The translations under genes and the position numbers were made by a program. A stretch of DNA of 61,756 nucleotides from CAYLJJ01 sp964384025 (GTDB taxonomy: Bacteria; Myxococcota_A; Bradymonadia; UBA7976; UBA1532), in contig CAYLJJ010000025.1 of assembly GCA_964384025.1 (NCBI GenBank), forward strand, positions 1 through 61,756, read 5' to 3'. Shown here one piece after another: positions 54,372-61,278 of the stretch. The stretch's first letter is position 1. Every line of letters starts with the position of its first letter. The notes under the pieces were generated by a model. The model was given only the letters and a program-made list of their open reading frames with translations. It ran no database searches and was not told the DNA's origin.

Positions 54372-54710
54372 TCAGGAGCTAAAGGTCCGCCAGCCACCCA
54401 ACATCCGCCCTGCCTCATTGATCTTCTCTGAGAGCCTCTCATAAGCCCCATGGCTCAGATGGGTGCGACGGTGAGCCAGACGCAGGAGTACCCTCAGCCG
54501 GGCCAGGGCGACATCCACCTCAACCAACACTGGGGCAGTCTCCTGGCCTTTGCTATAGCGCGCTCGCGTCAGGCCCTCCATCACATCCAAGCCAGCGTTC
54601 TCGATGCGCTGCGTCAGGCTGAAGCGCATCGCCTTGGGGAACTTAGCGCAGCGCTCCAACAGCTCATCTAAAACCTCCTCCCACAGCACCAAGATGCGCA
54701 GATCCTTCAT
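54372..54710 (-). CDS. avd: DGR accessory variability determinant (Avd)
   Basis: 112 residues of mostly helical, positively charged character, matching Avd, the pentameric four-helix-bundle protein that binds RT and template RNA in DGRs. Supporting features are position directly before the RT gene, the length and the helical periodicity (KDLRILVLWEEVLDELLERCAKFPKAMRFSLTQRI, quoted in part: FPKAMRFSLTQRIENAGLD, typical of the bundle). The ATG overlaps the HRDC gene stop (ATGA), so translation is coupled. Sequence similarity in this family is weak; the call leans on context as well as pattern. Confidence 0.83.
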   Translation of the reverse strand: MKDLRILVLWEEVLDELLERCAKFPKAMRFSLTQRIENAGLDVMEGLTRARYSKGQETAPVLVEVDVALARLRVLLRLAHRRTHLSHGAYERLSEKINEAGRMLGGWRTFSS

Positions 54711-55210
54711 TGTGTCTCCTTCGCCACCTGCGCGTTGTGCTCATCAAAGGTCCTGATAATCTCCAACAGAGCCTCCCCATACTGTTTGCTCCGCGCCTCC
54801 CCGATGCCTGGGAGGCTCCTCAACTCACCGAGATCTTTAGGCCGCTTCGCCACGATCGCCGCCAACTGACGGTTGGTCAACAAGCTATACACCGGCTTGC
54901 CGATCTGCTCAGCGTGTTTGAGCCGCCAAGCCCGCAGAGCATCATAGAGGGCTTTATCCGCCGCTGGGATCACCACCTTGCTGCTTCGCCCCGCACTGGG
55001 GTGACCACCCCAACCCTGCGCCCCTGATCCAGGCGGGGGTCGATCTCGATAGCTGAGCATCATCGCCCAGGCAGGCATCCCCCCGATGTTGAGCAGCTCT
55101 CTGGCGACCTCTAAGATCTCACGGCCCGCTTGAAAGCCCAGCATCGCCTCCTCATCAAATTGGCCGGTCTCTGGATCGATGTACAGTATAAAGGTCTTGG
55201 TTTTGATCAT
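54707..55210 (-). CDS. HRDC-domain DGR accessory protein
   Basis: 167 residues. An N-terminal segment of about 60 residues (MIKTKTFILYIDPETG, then FQAGREILEVARELLNI) precedes an HRDC domain (about 80-160). The domain shows the core LRAWRLKHAEQIGKPVYSLL, the turn KRPKDLGELRSLPGIGEARS and the last helix YGEALLEII. HRDC modules bind nucleic acid in RecQ-type helicases and RNase D. In DGRs an HRDC-type accessory gene is known, usually instead of Avd; here both are present. It sits 231 bp after the target gene and overlaps avd by 4 bp. A role in template RNA handling or cDNA integration is inference. Confidence 0.8.
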   Translation of the reverse strand: MIKTKTFILYIDPETGQFDEEAMLGFQAGREILEVARELLNIGGMPAWAMMLSYRDRPPPGSGAQGWGGHPSAGRSSKVVIPAADKALYDALRAWRLKHAEQIGKPVYSLLTNRQLAAIVAKRPKDLGELRSLPGIGEARSKQYGEALLEIIRTFDEHNAQVAKETQ

Positions 55211-55406
55211 CTCTGCTCACTAGAAAATATAGAAGCTGCGTTTGACGGCCTTGCACACAAGTGCTTGTGCGAGGGGGCTGCTCCCGCCCTCTTTACTTCG
55301 CGAGGGCGCCCCCCGCCCCCGCACACCAGCACCGCGGCCCAAATCCCACGCTCCGGGTTTATGTCGCTTCCTCTTTCTTTTCACCTTTAATCATATCGCC
55401 AGTCTT

Positions 55407-55436
55407 TTGTCAAGGGAACAAGTGTTCAAGTGACAA
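55407..55436 (-). other. Candidate DGR target hairpin just past the variable repeat
   Basis: An outer inverted repeat TTGTCA/TGACAA (55407-55412 and 55431-55436) encloses an inner stem GAAC-AAGT-GTTC (55416-55427) with a 4-base loop. It starts 5 bp after the target stop codon on the coding strand. In the Bordetella phage DGR a hairpin a few bases after the variable repeat marks the recipient site. The stems here are short, so this is a candidate only. No equivalent of the inner stem follows the template repeat. Confidence 0.45.
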
Positions 55437-55441
55437 GGGTA

Positions 55442-57343
55442 CTATCTGGCGAGGCGAAAGCCCAGGGCGCTGTTACGCCTGCCTGGGTAGCCGCGGTCGC
55501 GGTAGGCTGCGCGCAGGTGTGACGCACTGCGGTTCCAACTGCCGCCGCGATTAACGCGAGCGGAGCCTGAACGTCTGTTCGGGGCGCCATTGCGCGGCGT
55601 CTCTCTATAGTTGTCCACCCATACATCCTCTACCCACTCCCAAACATTCCCTGACATATCGCACAGCCCCTGTTTCGTCTCTCCTCTTGTTTTAGAGCAC
55701 ACCGGCAATGTTCCCCCTGTCCCGCAACCATTTCCCCCATCATCCATCACCGCATAACGACAACTCGCCTGCACATTTCCCCAAGGATACTTCACATTCT
55801 CACCCCGATTTCGCGCCGCGAACTCCCACTCTGACTCACTCGGCAGTCGTCCTCCTGCCCACTTCGCAAAGCTCCTTGCTTCTTCCCAACTAACACAGTT
55901 AACTGGATGGTCATCTATCCCCGACTTACCCCAATTGGGTGAACCCCAATGACACTCATCTGGTGCAGAACAAGCTCCCGCCTGAACACAGGATCGATAC
56001 TGCCCTACAGTCACCTCTGTCTTCGATATCCAAAAAGTAGGCACTCGAACACGATGCACCGGTTTTTCATCTGATGATCCATTATTAGAGCCCATCCTAA
56101 AGCTGCCCCCCTCAATACGAACCCACTTAATCCCCGCCTTTCCAATACGCTCTTCCTCCTCAAGCTGTACCAACAAGGCCTTCGCCTCTTTTTGATGTGG
56201 ATTGGGGAAGCTCTTACCAGACCAGCGCGAAAGAAAGAGTTGTAGAGCCTTCTTGCCATGGATCCCCCCTCCTCGAGCGACCGCCTGCGCCTTCTCCCAC
56301 TCTGCCTCTGCCTTAGCCTCAAACTCTCTCTTCTGCGCTGCCAACTCTCGCGCCTTGTGTCGCTCGATCTCTGCCAACCGCTTCTTTAGCGCCTCCTCCT
56401 CCTTCTGCGCCGCCGCCAAAGAGGCATAAGGATCATCGCCGCTCGGCAGCTGAACCCTAGACGCTTTCAGCTTAGGCGCCTCTTCTAGCTTCCGCCCTGA
56501 GGAGAGCACCCACTCCCCCCAACTCCTGAGCTTCGTGGTTACGTTGGGCTGCTGCTGCCTCATCTCCACCACCCCCAGCGCTCGCTCTACATACCGCGTC
56601 GCTTCCTCTAAGCTCACCTTCCTATCTCGCTCACCATCCACCTCACCATCTGCCCATCCCCGCAGCGCCCCCAACACCAGATAGCTAAACGCCCCATGCT
56701 CTGTCCCTTTAAGCGGCAGAGCCACCTCGTTGGCGCTCGTCGCGCTCCACACCACCACCTTAGATGCTCCCTGTAGAGATGCTGGCACCGCAAATCGCCC
56801 CTCACCCAGCTTGGTTCCATCACGACCCACCCCCCCATAGCAGACATCCAGCACCATCATCACCCGCTTCGCCCTCGACCGCTGCCCGATCTTCTGTAGC
56901 TCCGACAGATGCACCGCCCCCCGCTCAAAGCTCCGCGTGTTGTTGGCTTTTACCGTGTCTCCCAATAGCATCCGCCCTTTATCCTTAGAGGAGGCCGCCC
57001 CATGCCCCGCGAAGTAGATCCACAGCATTCCTCCCTTTGCTCGCTTCGCCGCCCACTTTACCGCCTCTAAGATCTGCTCTCTGTCAGCGCTCCGTAACCG
57101 CTTGATCTTCTCGCGGGGCACCCCCCGCGTATAACTCAGGAAGTTAAAGAAGGCGTCCGCATCGTGATGGGCGTGAGGTACCCCCACGCCGAGGAAGGGG
57201 TACTCCTCCAGCCCCACCACAACCGCCGCGTCTCGAGAGGCTCTCGCCCCTGTCCGCACCGGATCCTCTATCTCTGGCAATTGAAGCGCGTATCCCACGC
57301 TCAAGAGGCCCAATACCCCGATTAAGGAAAGCAAAATCTTCAT
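55442..57343 (-). CDS. DGR target: exported caspase-like protease fused to a variable FGE-sulfatase (C-type-lectin-fold) domain
   Basis: 633 residues. A signal peptide or anchor (about 1-19, ILLSLIGVLGLLSVGYA) is followed by a caspase/C14 domain (about 33-275) with His114 in YFAGHGAAS and Cys168 in LDVCYGGVG. A charged coiled coil follows (about 305-355, Glu/Lys/Ala-rich), then an FGE-sulfatase/SUMF1-type domain (about 404-633: MGSNNGSSDEKPVHRV, WISKTEVTVGQYRSC, GRLPSESEWEFAARN, CDMSGNVWEWVED). The last about 41 residues are the DGR variable repeat. FGE domains adopt the C-type-lectin-like fold that tolerates massive variation, so this one probably binds a ligand and does not make formylglycine. 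First gene of the DGR operon. A promoter is not clear; AGAGAGAGAAG precedes the ATG. Confidence 0.93.
   Translation of the reverse strand: MKILLSLIGVLGLLSVGYALQLPEIEDPVRTGARASRDAAVVVGLEEYPFLGVGVPHAHHDADAFFNFLSYTRGVPREKIKRLRSADREQILEAVKWAAKRAKGGMLWIYFAGHGAASSKDKGRMLLGDTVKANNTRSFERGAVHLSELQKIGQRSRAKRVMMVLDVCYGGVGRDGTKLGEGRFAVPASLQGASKVVVWSATSANEVALPLKGTEHGAFSYLVLGALRGWADGEVDGERDRKVSLEEATRYVERALGVVEMRQQQPNVTTKLRSWGEWVLSSGRKLEEAPKLKASRVQLPSGDDPYASLAAAQKEEEALKKRLAEIERHKARELAAQKREFEAKAEAEWEKAQAVARGGGIHGKKALQLFLSRWSGKSFPNPHQKEAKALLVQLEEEERIGKAGIKWVRIEGGSFRMGSNNGSSDEKPVHRVRVPTFWISKTEVTVGQYRSCVQAGACSAPDECHWGSPNWGKSGIDDHPVNCVSWEEARSFAKWAGGRLPSESEWEFAARNRGENVKYPWGNVQASCRYAVMDDGGNGCGTGGTLPVCSKTRGETKQGLCDMSGNVWEWVEDVWVDNYRETPRNGAPNRRSGSARVNRGGSWNRSASHLRAAYRDRGYPGRRNSALGFRLAR
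55446..55569 (-). repeat. DGR variable repeat (VR) at the 3' end of the target gene
   Basis: 124 bp at the C-terminus of the FGE domain, ending 1 bp before the TAG codon. It matches the template at 53216-53339 except at 14 positions. On the coding strand all 14 are template adenines replaced by G (7), C (5) or T (2). The changes are nonsynonymous and fall in 10 codons: Asn to Ala, Arg, His, Tyr, Asp, Arg, Tyr and Ala, plus Asp to Gly and Lys to Arg. Three template Asn codons are unchanged. The 21 bp next to the stop (55446-55466) are identical to the template and form the IMH-like anchor. Confidence 0.95.
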
Positions 57344-57454
57344 CTTCTCTCTCTGTTATTCAAGGTTATCAAAAGTTTACCCTGGCTAGAGCGATGTGAA
57401 AAGCATGGCACCTTGCTGCTCACGTCGCTCCAGCTCAGCTTGTGCATGACACCT

Positions 57455-57489
57455 AAGTTGGAGTCCTTTAAAATCCCTTTGCTGTTCTT
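57455..57489. repeat. Right copy of the 35-bp direct repeat bracketing the DGR locus
   Basis: Matches 52897-52931 at 34 of 35 positions in the same orientation. A partial third unit follows at once (AGAATCCCTT at 57491-57500, resembling the AAAATCCCTT in the repeat), so this copy has an internal near-repeat with about 19 bp spacing. It lies in the 169-bp divergent gap between the DGR target and the lipoprotein gene at 57513, so a promoter or operator role is possible. Confidence 0.75.
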
Positions 57490-57512
57490 TAGAATCCCTT
57501 AAAGGGGGTCCT

Positions 57513-58148
57513 ATGCTTAAAACAATATCTCTACTGTTGACGCTGCTCTTTGGCTGCGTTCACAGCTCCAGCTATAGTCCCAAGATCAGCCCTCAAGCTC
57601 ATCTCATCTCGCAAAACGATAAGTCGGCGCGCTTCGTCGCTCAACATCGACCCTCCCTCTCCGGTGAGGCTGAGAGGCCTCCAAGCTCCATCGCGATCAA
57701 GATGATTCTAGAGTCAAAGCCACTCAGAGGGTCTGGAACCTCTCAGCCCTCCGAAGCAAGCCACGCCGAGCCTAGACAGCTCTCCAAGCAACACAGCGCT
57801 AAAAACAGAGGTTGGGCTCTTGGGCTCTTAGGCTTAGGGGCGCTCAGCACCCTGGTCGGGAGCTACTCGCTCTGGACAGCTCAAGAAAGCTTCGCCGCTG
57901 CTGAAGATGAACATGGGAGCTATGAAGAGGCGAAGAGCACGGTGGATGCTGATGAGCATCGTGTTCAGGTTGAGTCCAGCCTAGAAGATGGGCAGCGACA
58001 GCGCCTTATCGGCGGCGCTGCCTTGGGGGTGGGCGCTTTGGGGCTTATCTTAGGAGCCTGGATGTTGCCCTCCGATGAGGAGAGCGCAACCTCAGCCTCC
58101 TCTCTATTGATCAACTCCAACGGTCTGGGATGGAGGAGCAGATGGTAA
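57513..58148 (+). CDS. Lipoprotein with two C-terminal hydrophobic segments
   Basis: 211 residues. The signal peptide has lipobox LFGC (Cys about 15). A Ser/Gln/Pro-rich hydrophilic region (about 20-105) is followed by two hydrophobic stretches (about 107-128 and 172-190, GGAALGVGALGLILGAWML) flanking a charged loop. This hydrophobic pair resembles that of the PEGA protein at 24869-25894. It is divergent from the DGR target. The stop overlaps the next gene (ATGGTAA), so the two are coupled. Function unknown. Confidence 0.6.
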   Translation: MLKTISLLLTLLFGCVHSSSYSPKISPQAHLISQNDKSARFVAQHRPSLSGEAERPPSSIAIKMILESKPLRGSGTSQPSEASHAEPRQLSKQHSAKNRGWALGLLGLGALSTLVGSYSLWTAQESFAAAEDEHGSYEEAKSTVDADEHRVQVESSLEDGQRQRLIGGAALGVGALGLILGAWMLPSDEESATSASSLLINSNGLGWRSRW

Positions 58149-58774
58149 AGCTCTCTTATGGCACCTGCTGTTTGCTCCTGCTCCTGAGCTGCGAGCCTAA
58201 GTTGGAGTTTGAGAACCCCTGTGACTCCAAGAATGAGCCCAATGGGAGCTGTCAGGCTGAAGATGGCGGGAGCGTTGAGTCCCCAACTTCTATCGGAGAC
58301 CCTTGTGAGCGCAATGCAGACTGTCCTGGGGGGAGCTGCCTTGATTATACAGGGGGCTACTGCAGCCAGGACTGCCAAGCTCGCCCCGAGTGTCCCTCAG
58401 GCAGCTCCTGCTGGAGTTATGCGGATGGCAGATCTTTCTGCCTCAAGAGCTGCCGCTCTGTTGAAGACTGCCGCGCCAATGAGGGCTATATCTGTGATTC
58501 TGACAACAGCTGCTTCCCTGCACCTGAAGAGGAGATGGATGTAGGCAAAGCCTGTCGAGAGGACAGCGACTGTCAGACAGACTTCTGCATCCAGAACATT
58601 GAAGGAGGTTACTGCTCTCGACGCTGTGAAGAGGCGCTCTGTCCAGGAGAGGCGAGCTGTTGGAACCTTGGAGAGTCAGGCAAATTCTGTCTCCTGAGCT
58701 GTCAGGAGAGCAGCGAGTGCCGTGAGGATGAAGGTTATCTCTGTGATCCTGATAACAGCTGTTGGCTGCCCTAA
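58142..58774 (+). CDS. Cys-rich outer-membrane lipoprotein
   Basis: 210 residues from the ATG at 58142, preferred over 58130 because GGAGGAG precedes it and the reading gives a clean lipobox (LLLLSC, Cys about 17). The body is dominated by repeated Cys-rich units (GDPCERNADCPGGSCLD, DCRANEGYICDSDNSC, CREDEGYLCDPDNSC), which likely form disulfide-bonded loops. It ends in a short non-repetitive tail. It resembles the lipoprotein at 10397-11020 in composition. It is coupled to the preceding lipoprotein. Probably surface-exposed; no enzymatic motif. Confidence 0.65.
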   Translation: MVKLSYGTCCLLLLLSCEPKLEFENPCDSKNEPNGSCQAEDGGSVESPTSIGDPCERNADCPGGSCLDYTGGYCSQDCQARPECPSGSSCWSYADGRSFCLKSCRSVEDCRANEGYICDSDNSCFPAPEEEMDVGKACREDSDCQTDFCIQNIEGGYCSRRCEEALCPGEASCWNLGESGKFCLLSCQESSECREDEGYLCDPDNSCWLP

Positions 58775-58853
58775 GTGGAATAGATCCTCAAAGAAGGCGC
58801 TCACCACCCGAGCCAGCCCCCAAGGATCGCCTGAGCAAAGCAGCCTCCAGCCC

Positions 58854-60083
58854 TTAAGGTGAGGTGGTCTTGAAGGCGAAGTACAACATAGAGACTCGCC
58901 AACTTCCGCCCTCAACAAGCCCTTGGATGCGCCAGCTCAAAGCATGCTCCCCGGTTATAGAGAGGCTGGGCAGCTCCGCCTCAGTCCAGATACGCGGTGG
59001 CGTGAGGCTCCCTGGGCACCAATTGGCCCTGGAGGCGCGGACGCTGCGGATGGCGCCACAGGGATTCTCCAAGCAGTAGTCGAAGCCCTCGGAATCTGAG
59101 CCATAGCGGGCATCACTGCACAGCTCACCGCAGTCATCGCGCCAAGGGATAAAGCGATCCACCTCCTCTCCATCCAGCTCCACGATATGCTCCCTTTGAC
59201 AGAACTCCTCGGCAGGACCAGTGCAGGCTCGACTTGGATCATTCGCACCGCCATGTCCTGTTATCCGGTACTCCAAGCGCGCTGCGTTCGCGCCCTCAGG
59301 AATGCGCAGGGTGAAGGAGGGCTCGTCAAGGAGGGGCGCGCCTTGATCGCCATTATAGATGGGGATCACCGCCAAGACTTGCCGAGGCGCGGGGCCGGGG
59401 GTGAAGCGCAGCCGCGCGGTGACATTCCAGCCTCCATGGGAGCCGCTGACCTGCCCCGCCGCGTCCGACCATGTGGTGATATGTACTTTGAGTTGATGGA
59501 TGCCAGGCAGGCCATTGACCACATCGGTCACATCCACCTCGAAGCGCATAGGGCCGCCAAAAGGGGTGATGGCTCGAAGCAACTCAATAGCGGGTGGGGT
59601 GGAGGAGCCCTCCTTAGGCTCATCAAGGGTGAACTCGAAGTTACGATCAAAAGCATCACAGTCAGCAGGCCAATTCTCCCCCTCAGGTGGCGGGTTCTCA
59701 CGCCAAGCGCTGAAGGGATAGCATGTTGTGTTAAGCTCTACCTCCAAGGCGACGGAGGCATAAGGCCCCTCGCCGAAGTCGACCTTCGCCGTGGCGCTCT
59801 GAAAATGCTCATCCTCCGCGTGACTGGAGAGGCGCAGGTTCTCGAAGATCGTGGTGCTGTAGCTGAGGTCCCCAGCGTCTGGGCGCGGCTGAACATCTGA
59901 GTTTCTGTCTACTACGCCGTCGTCTGCTGGCTGGGTATTTGAGCCGCTGTCTACCACGAGCTGGGTGTCCGTGCCGTTGTCTCTCACACCTTGAGCGTCT
60001 GTGCTATCCCCCGCTTCGGCGCCATCCTCATCACAGCCGCTGAAGCAGAAGAAGAGGATCAACAGTGCAAGGTTGGAGCGCAT
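58854..60083 (-). CDS. PNGase F-like secreted amidase, lipoprotein
   Basis: 409 residues with strong Shine-Dalgarno GAGGAGG before the ATG. Lipobox FSGC (Cys about 17) is followed by an Asp/Thr/Ser-rich linker (about 20-75). The rest resembles peptide-N-glycosidase F: an N-terminal domain with YPFSAWRENPPPEG, a central ITGHGGANDPSRACTGPAEEFC segment and DRFIPWRDDCGELC. PNGase F removes N-glycans from glycoproteins; the active-site Asp and Glu residues cannot be confirmed by eye. Likely anchored to the outer membrane. A different beta-sandwich function is possible if the catalytic residues are not kept. Confidence 0.7.
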   Translation of the reverse strand: MRSNLALLILFFCFSGCDEDGAEAGDSTDAQGVRDNGTDTQLVVDSGSNTQPADDGVVDRNSDVQPRPDAGDLSYSTTIFENLRLSSHAEDEHFQSATAKVDFGEGPYASVALEVELNTTCYPFSAWRENPPPEGENWPADCDAFDRNFEFTLDEPKEGSSTPPAIELLRAITPFGGPMRFEVDVTDVVNGLPGIHQLKVHITTWSDAAGQVSGSHGGWNVTARLRFTPGPAPRQVLAVIPIYNGDQGAPLLDEPSFTLRIPEGANAARLEYRITGHGGANDPSRACTGPAEEFCQREHIVELDGEEVDRFIPWRDDCGELCSDARYGSDSEGFDYCLENPCGAIRSVRASRANWCPGSLTPPRIWTEAELPSLSITGEHALSWRIQGLVEGGSWRVSMLYFAFKTTSP

Positions 60084-60478
60084 GGGTCCTCCTCAAGGTG
60101 GGCGGTGGGCTCACACAGCCGTCGCCAGATCATCGCAGAGGGGCGAACCGTTCTTGACTATGTTGCCAGATTCACAACGCGGGCAATTCATGGCAATTAC
60201 CCAATTTTTTCGCAAAATACACAACAATATATCCGATATGATCCTATCATGCATAAATAACCAGTGCTATTCAAAACCAAAATCACTACATCTTTATGAC
60301 TACCAAATTAGATTCCTCATCTAACCGGATGCAACTCAAGTAATAGATTTTTTATCCTTTACCATCGGTCACATCCTGTTTCTACTATACCCCAGAGAAA
60401 TCGCCAAGAGATTTCTTCAGTTAACCCAGCTTTCCTCCCCATTTTTCGCACTCAGTTTACAACCCCGACAGGCCAGCC
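60084..60478. other. Intergenic AT-rich region, no gene seen
   Basis: 395 bp upstream of the PNGase F-like gene and downstream of the sorting-tail fragment. It is AT-rich with scattered T-runs (for example around 60205 and 60340). It probably holds the promoter of the PNGase-like gene. No gene, tRNA or convincing terminator is seen. Confidence 0.4.
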
Positions 60479-60690
60479 TCAGCCTCTTCTACGGCGCAGC
60501 ATCATGGGAAGGAGCAGCAGAAGGAGAGAGAGAGAGCTGCCTTGGCCCGCTCCTACATCACAGGCGCAGTCCGTTGGCGCCTCCTCTGCTTCAGCACCGA
60601 TGTCTCCAGCGTCGGGAGGGGGTTGAGTTCCGCCGCTACCCCCCCCGCCTCCCCGGGGCCCTCCGGGGCCCCCTAAAGGGGTGGGGCTAA
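60479..60690 (-). pseudogene. 3' fragment of a MYXO-CTERM-type surface protein
   Basis: About 70 codons ending at the stop at 60479 encode a Gly/Ser-rich linker, an Asp/Ala/Glu-rich part, a Cys pair (DCACDVG) and a hydrophobic helix followed by RRRRG, a canonical MYXO-CTERM-type sorting tail. Upstream the frame runs into GC-rich repeats at about 60655-60696 and then into sequence that codes for another protein on the other strand. The gene thus lacks its 5' end; the longer frame up to 60784 is probably spurious. It could be a true gene cut by recombination or by an assembly join. Confidence 0.55.
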
Positions 60691-60696
60691 CGCCCC
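60655..60696. repeat. GC-rich hairpin cluster at a sequence junction
   Basis: Three tight inverted repeats occur in 42 bp. They are GGGGCCC-TCCG-GGGCCCC (60655-60672), CCCC-TAAA-GGGG (60670-60681, overlapping the first) and GGGGC-TAAC-GCCCC (60683-60696). They coincide with the point where gene content and base usage change. They may be an interspersed repeat or the site of an assembly join. Confidence 0.5.
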
Positions 60697-60782
60697 AGCA
60701 GCCGGCCCAACCGGAATAAAGTGAACAACAAACACGGCTCCTGGAGATACAGCACGAGTACCAGACCATTCTTGCACAGGCC

Positions 60783-61238
60783 ATGGCTATACGGGAACAG
60801 ATAACCCAGGCCCAGGACGCTCAGGAAAAACAGAGACTAACTGCCGAGTACCGTGTACTCGAGAAGAAGGTAGCGGACCTGCAGAAACAGGCCCAGGGCG
60901 GCACCGCGGGAGCAGGAGAGGTTGAAGCGCAGGTAGAAGAAAAAGCGTTACCCGGTGCGGGGATTGACGACCAGCTTGCATTGCCCCAGGGCGATACAGC
61001 CCAGAAGGGTGAACCGGCCGAACAGGCGGAGGCGAAAAAGAGTGAGAAGAAGGCCCTTGAGGATTCTCTTTTCGATTTCGGTGATAACAAGGAAAAGGAA
61101 TCAGATGAAGCGGGTGAGGTGAAGCCTGTTCTCATCGAATGTCACGTCTGCGGAGCTACGAACGTCGTGAGCACCAGCGAGCGGCCCGCGGTGGTGGAAT
61201 GCTCCTCCTGCGGGGAGCAGGGTTATCTGGCTGAATAA
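60783..61238 (+). CDS. Coiled-coil protein with C-terminal zinc-ribbon, 5' end uncertain
   Basis: 151 residues from the ATG at 60783. A coiled coil (about 1-50: MAIREQITQAQ, YRVLEKKVADLQKQ) leads into a Glu/Lys/Ala-rich linker and a C-terminal zinc-ribbon (CHVCGATNVVS and CSSCGEQGYLAE). The frame stays open with coiled-coil pattern upstream to a TAA at 60717-60719, right at the GC-rich hairpins, so the real gene may have been longer and cut there. Codon use differs from the genes on the left. Function unknown. Confidence 0.55.
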   Translation: MAIREQITQAQDAQEKQRLTAEYRVLEKKVADLQKQAQGGTAGAGEVEAQVEEKALPGAGIDDQLALPQGDTAQKGEPAEQAEAKKSEKKALEDSLFDFGDNKEKESDEAGEVKPVLIECHVCGATNVVSTSERPAVVECSSCGEQGYLAE

Positions 61239-61278
61239 ATAGAATCCAGGAAATTATTCCCTTGGTGAAGGTGCCATT

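Noticed and set aside
53342..54451. Longer RT reading from 54451
   Set aside because: It would overlap avd by 80 bp and add 27 residues without family similarity. The ATG at 54370, directly after the avd stop, fits better.
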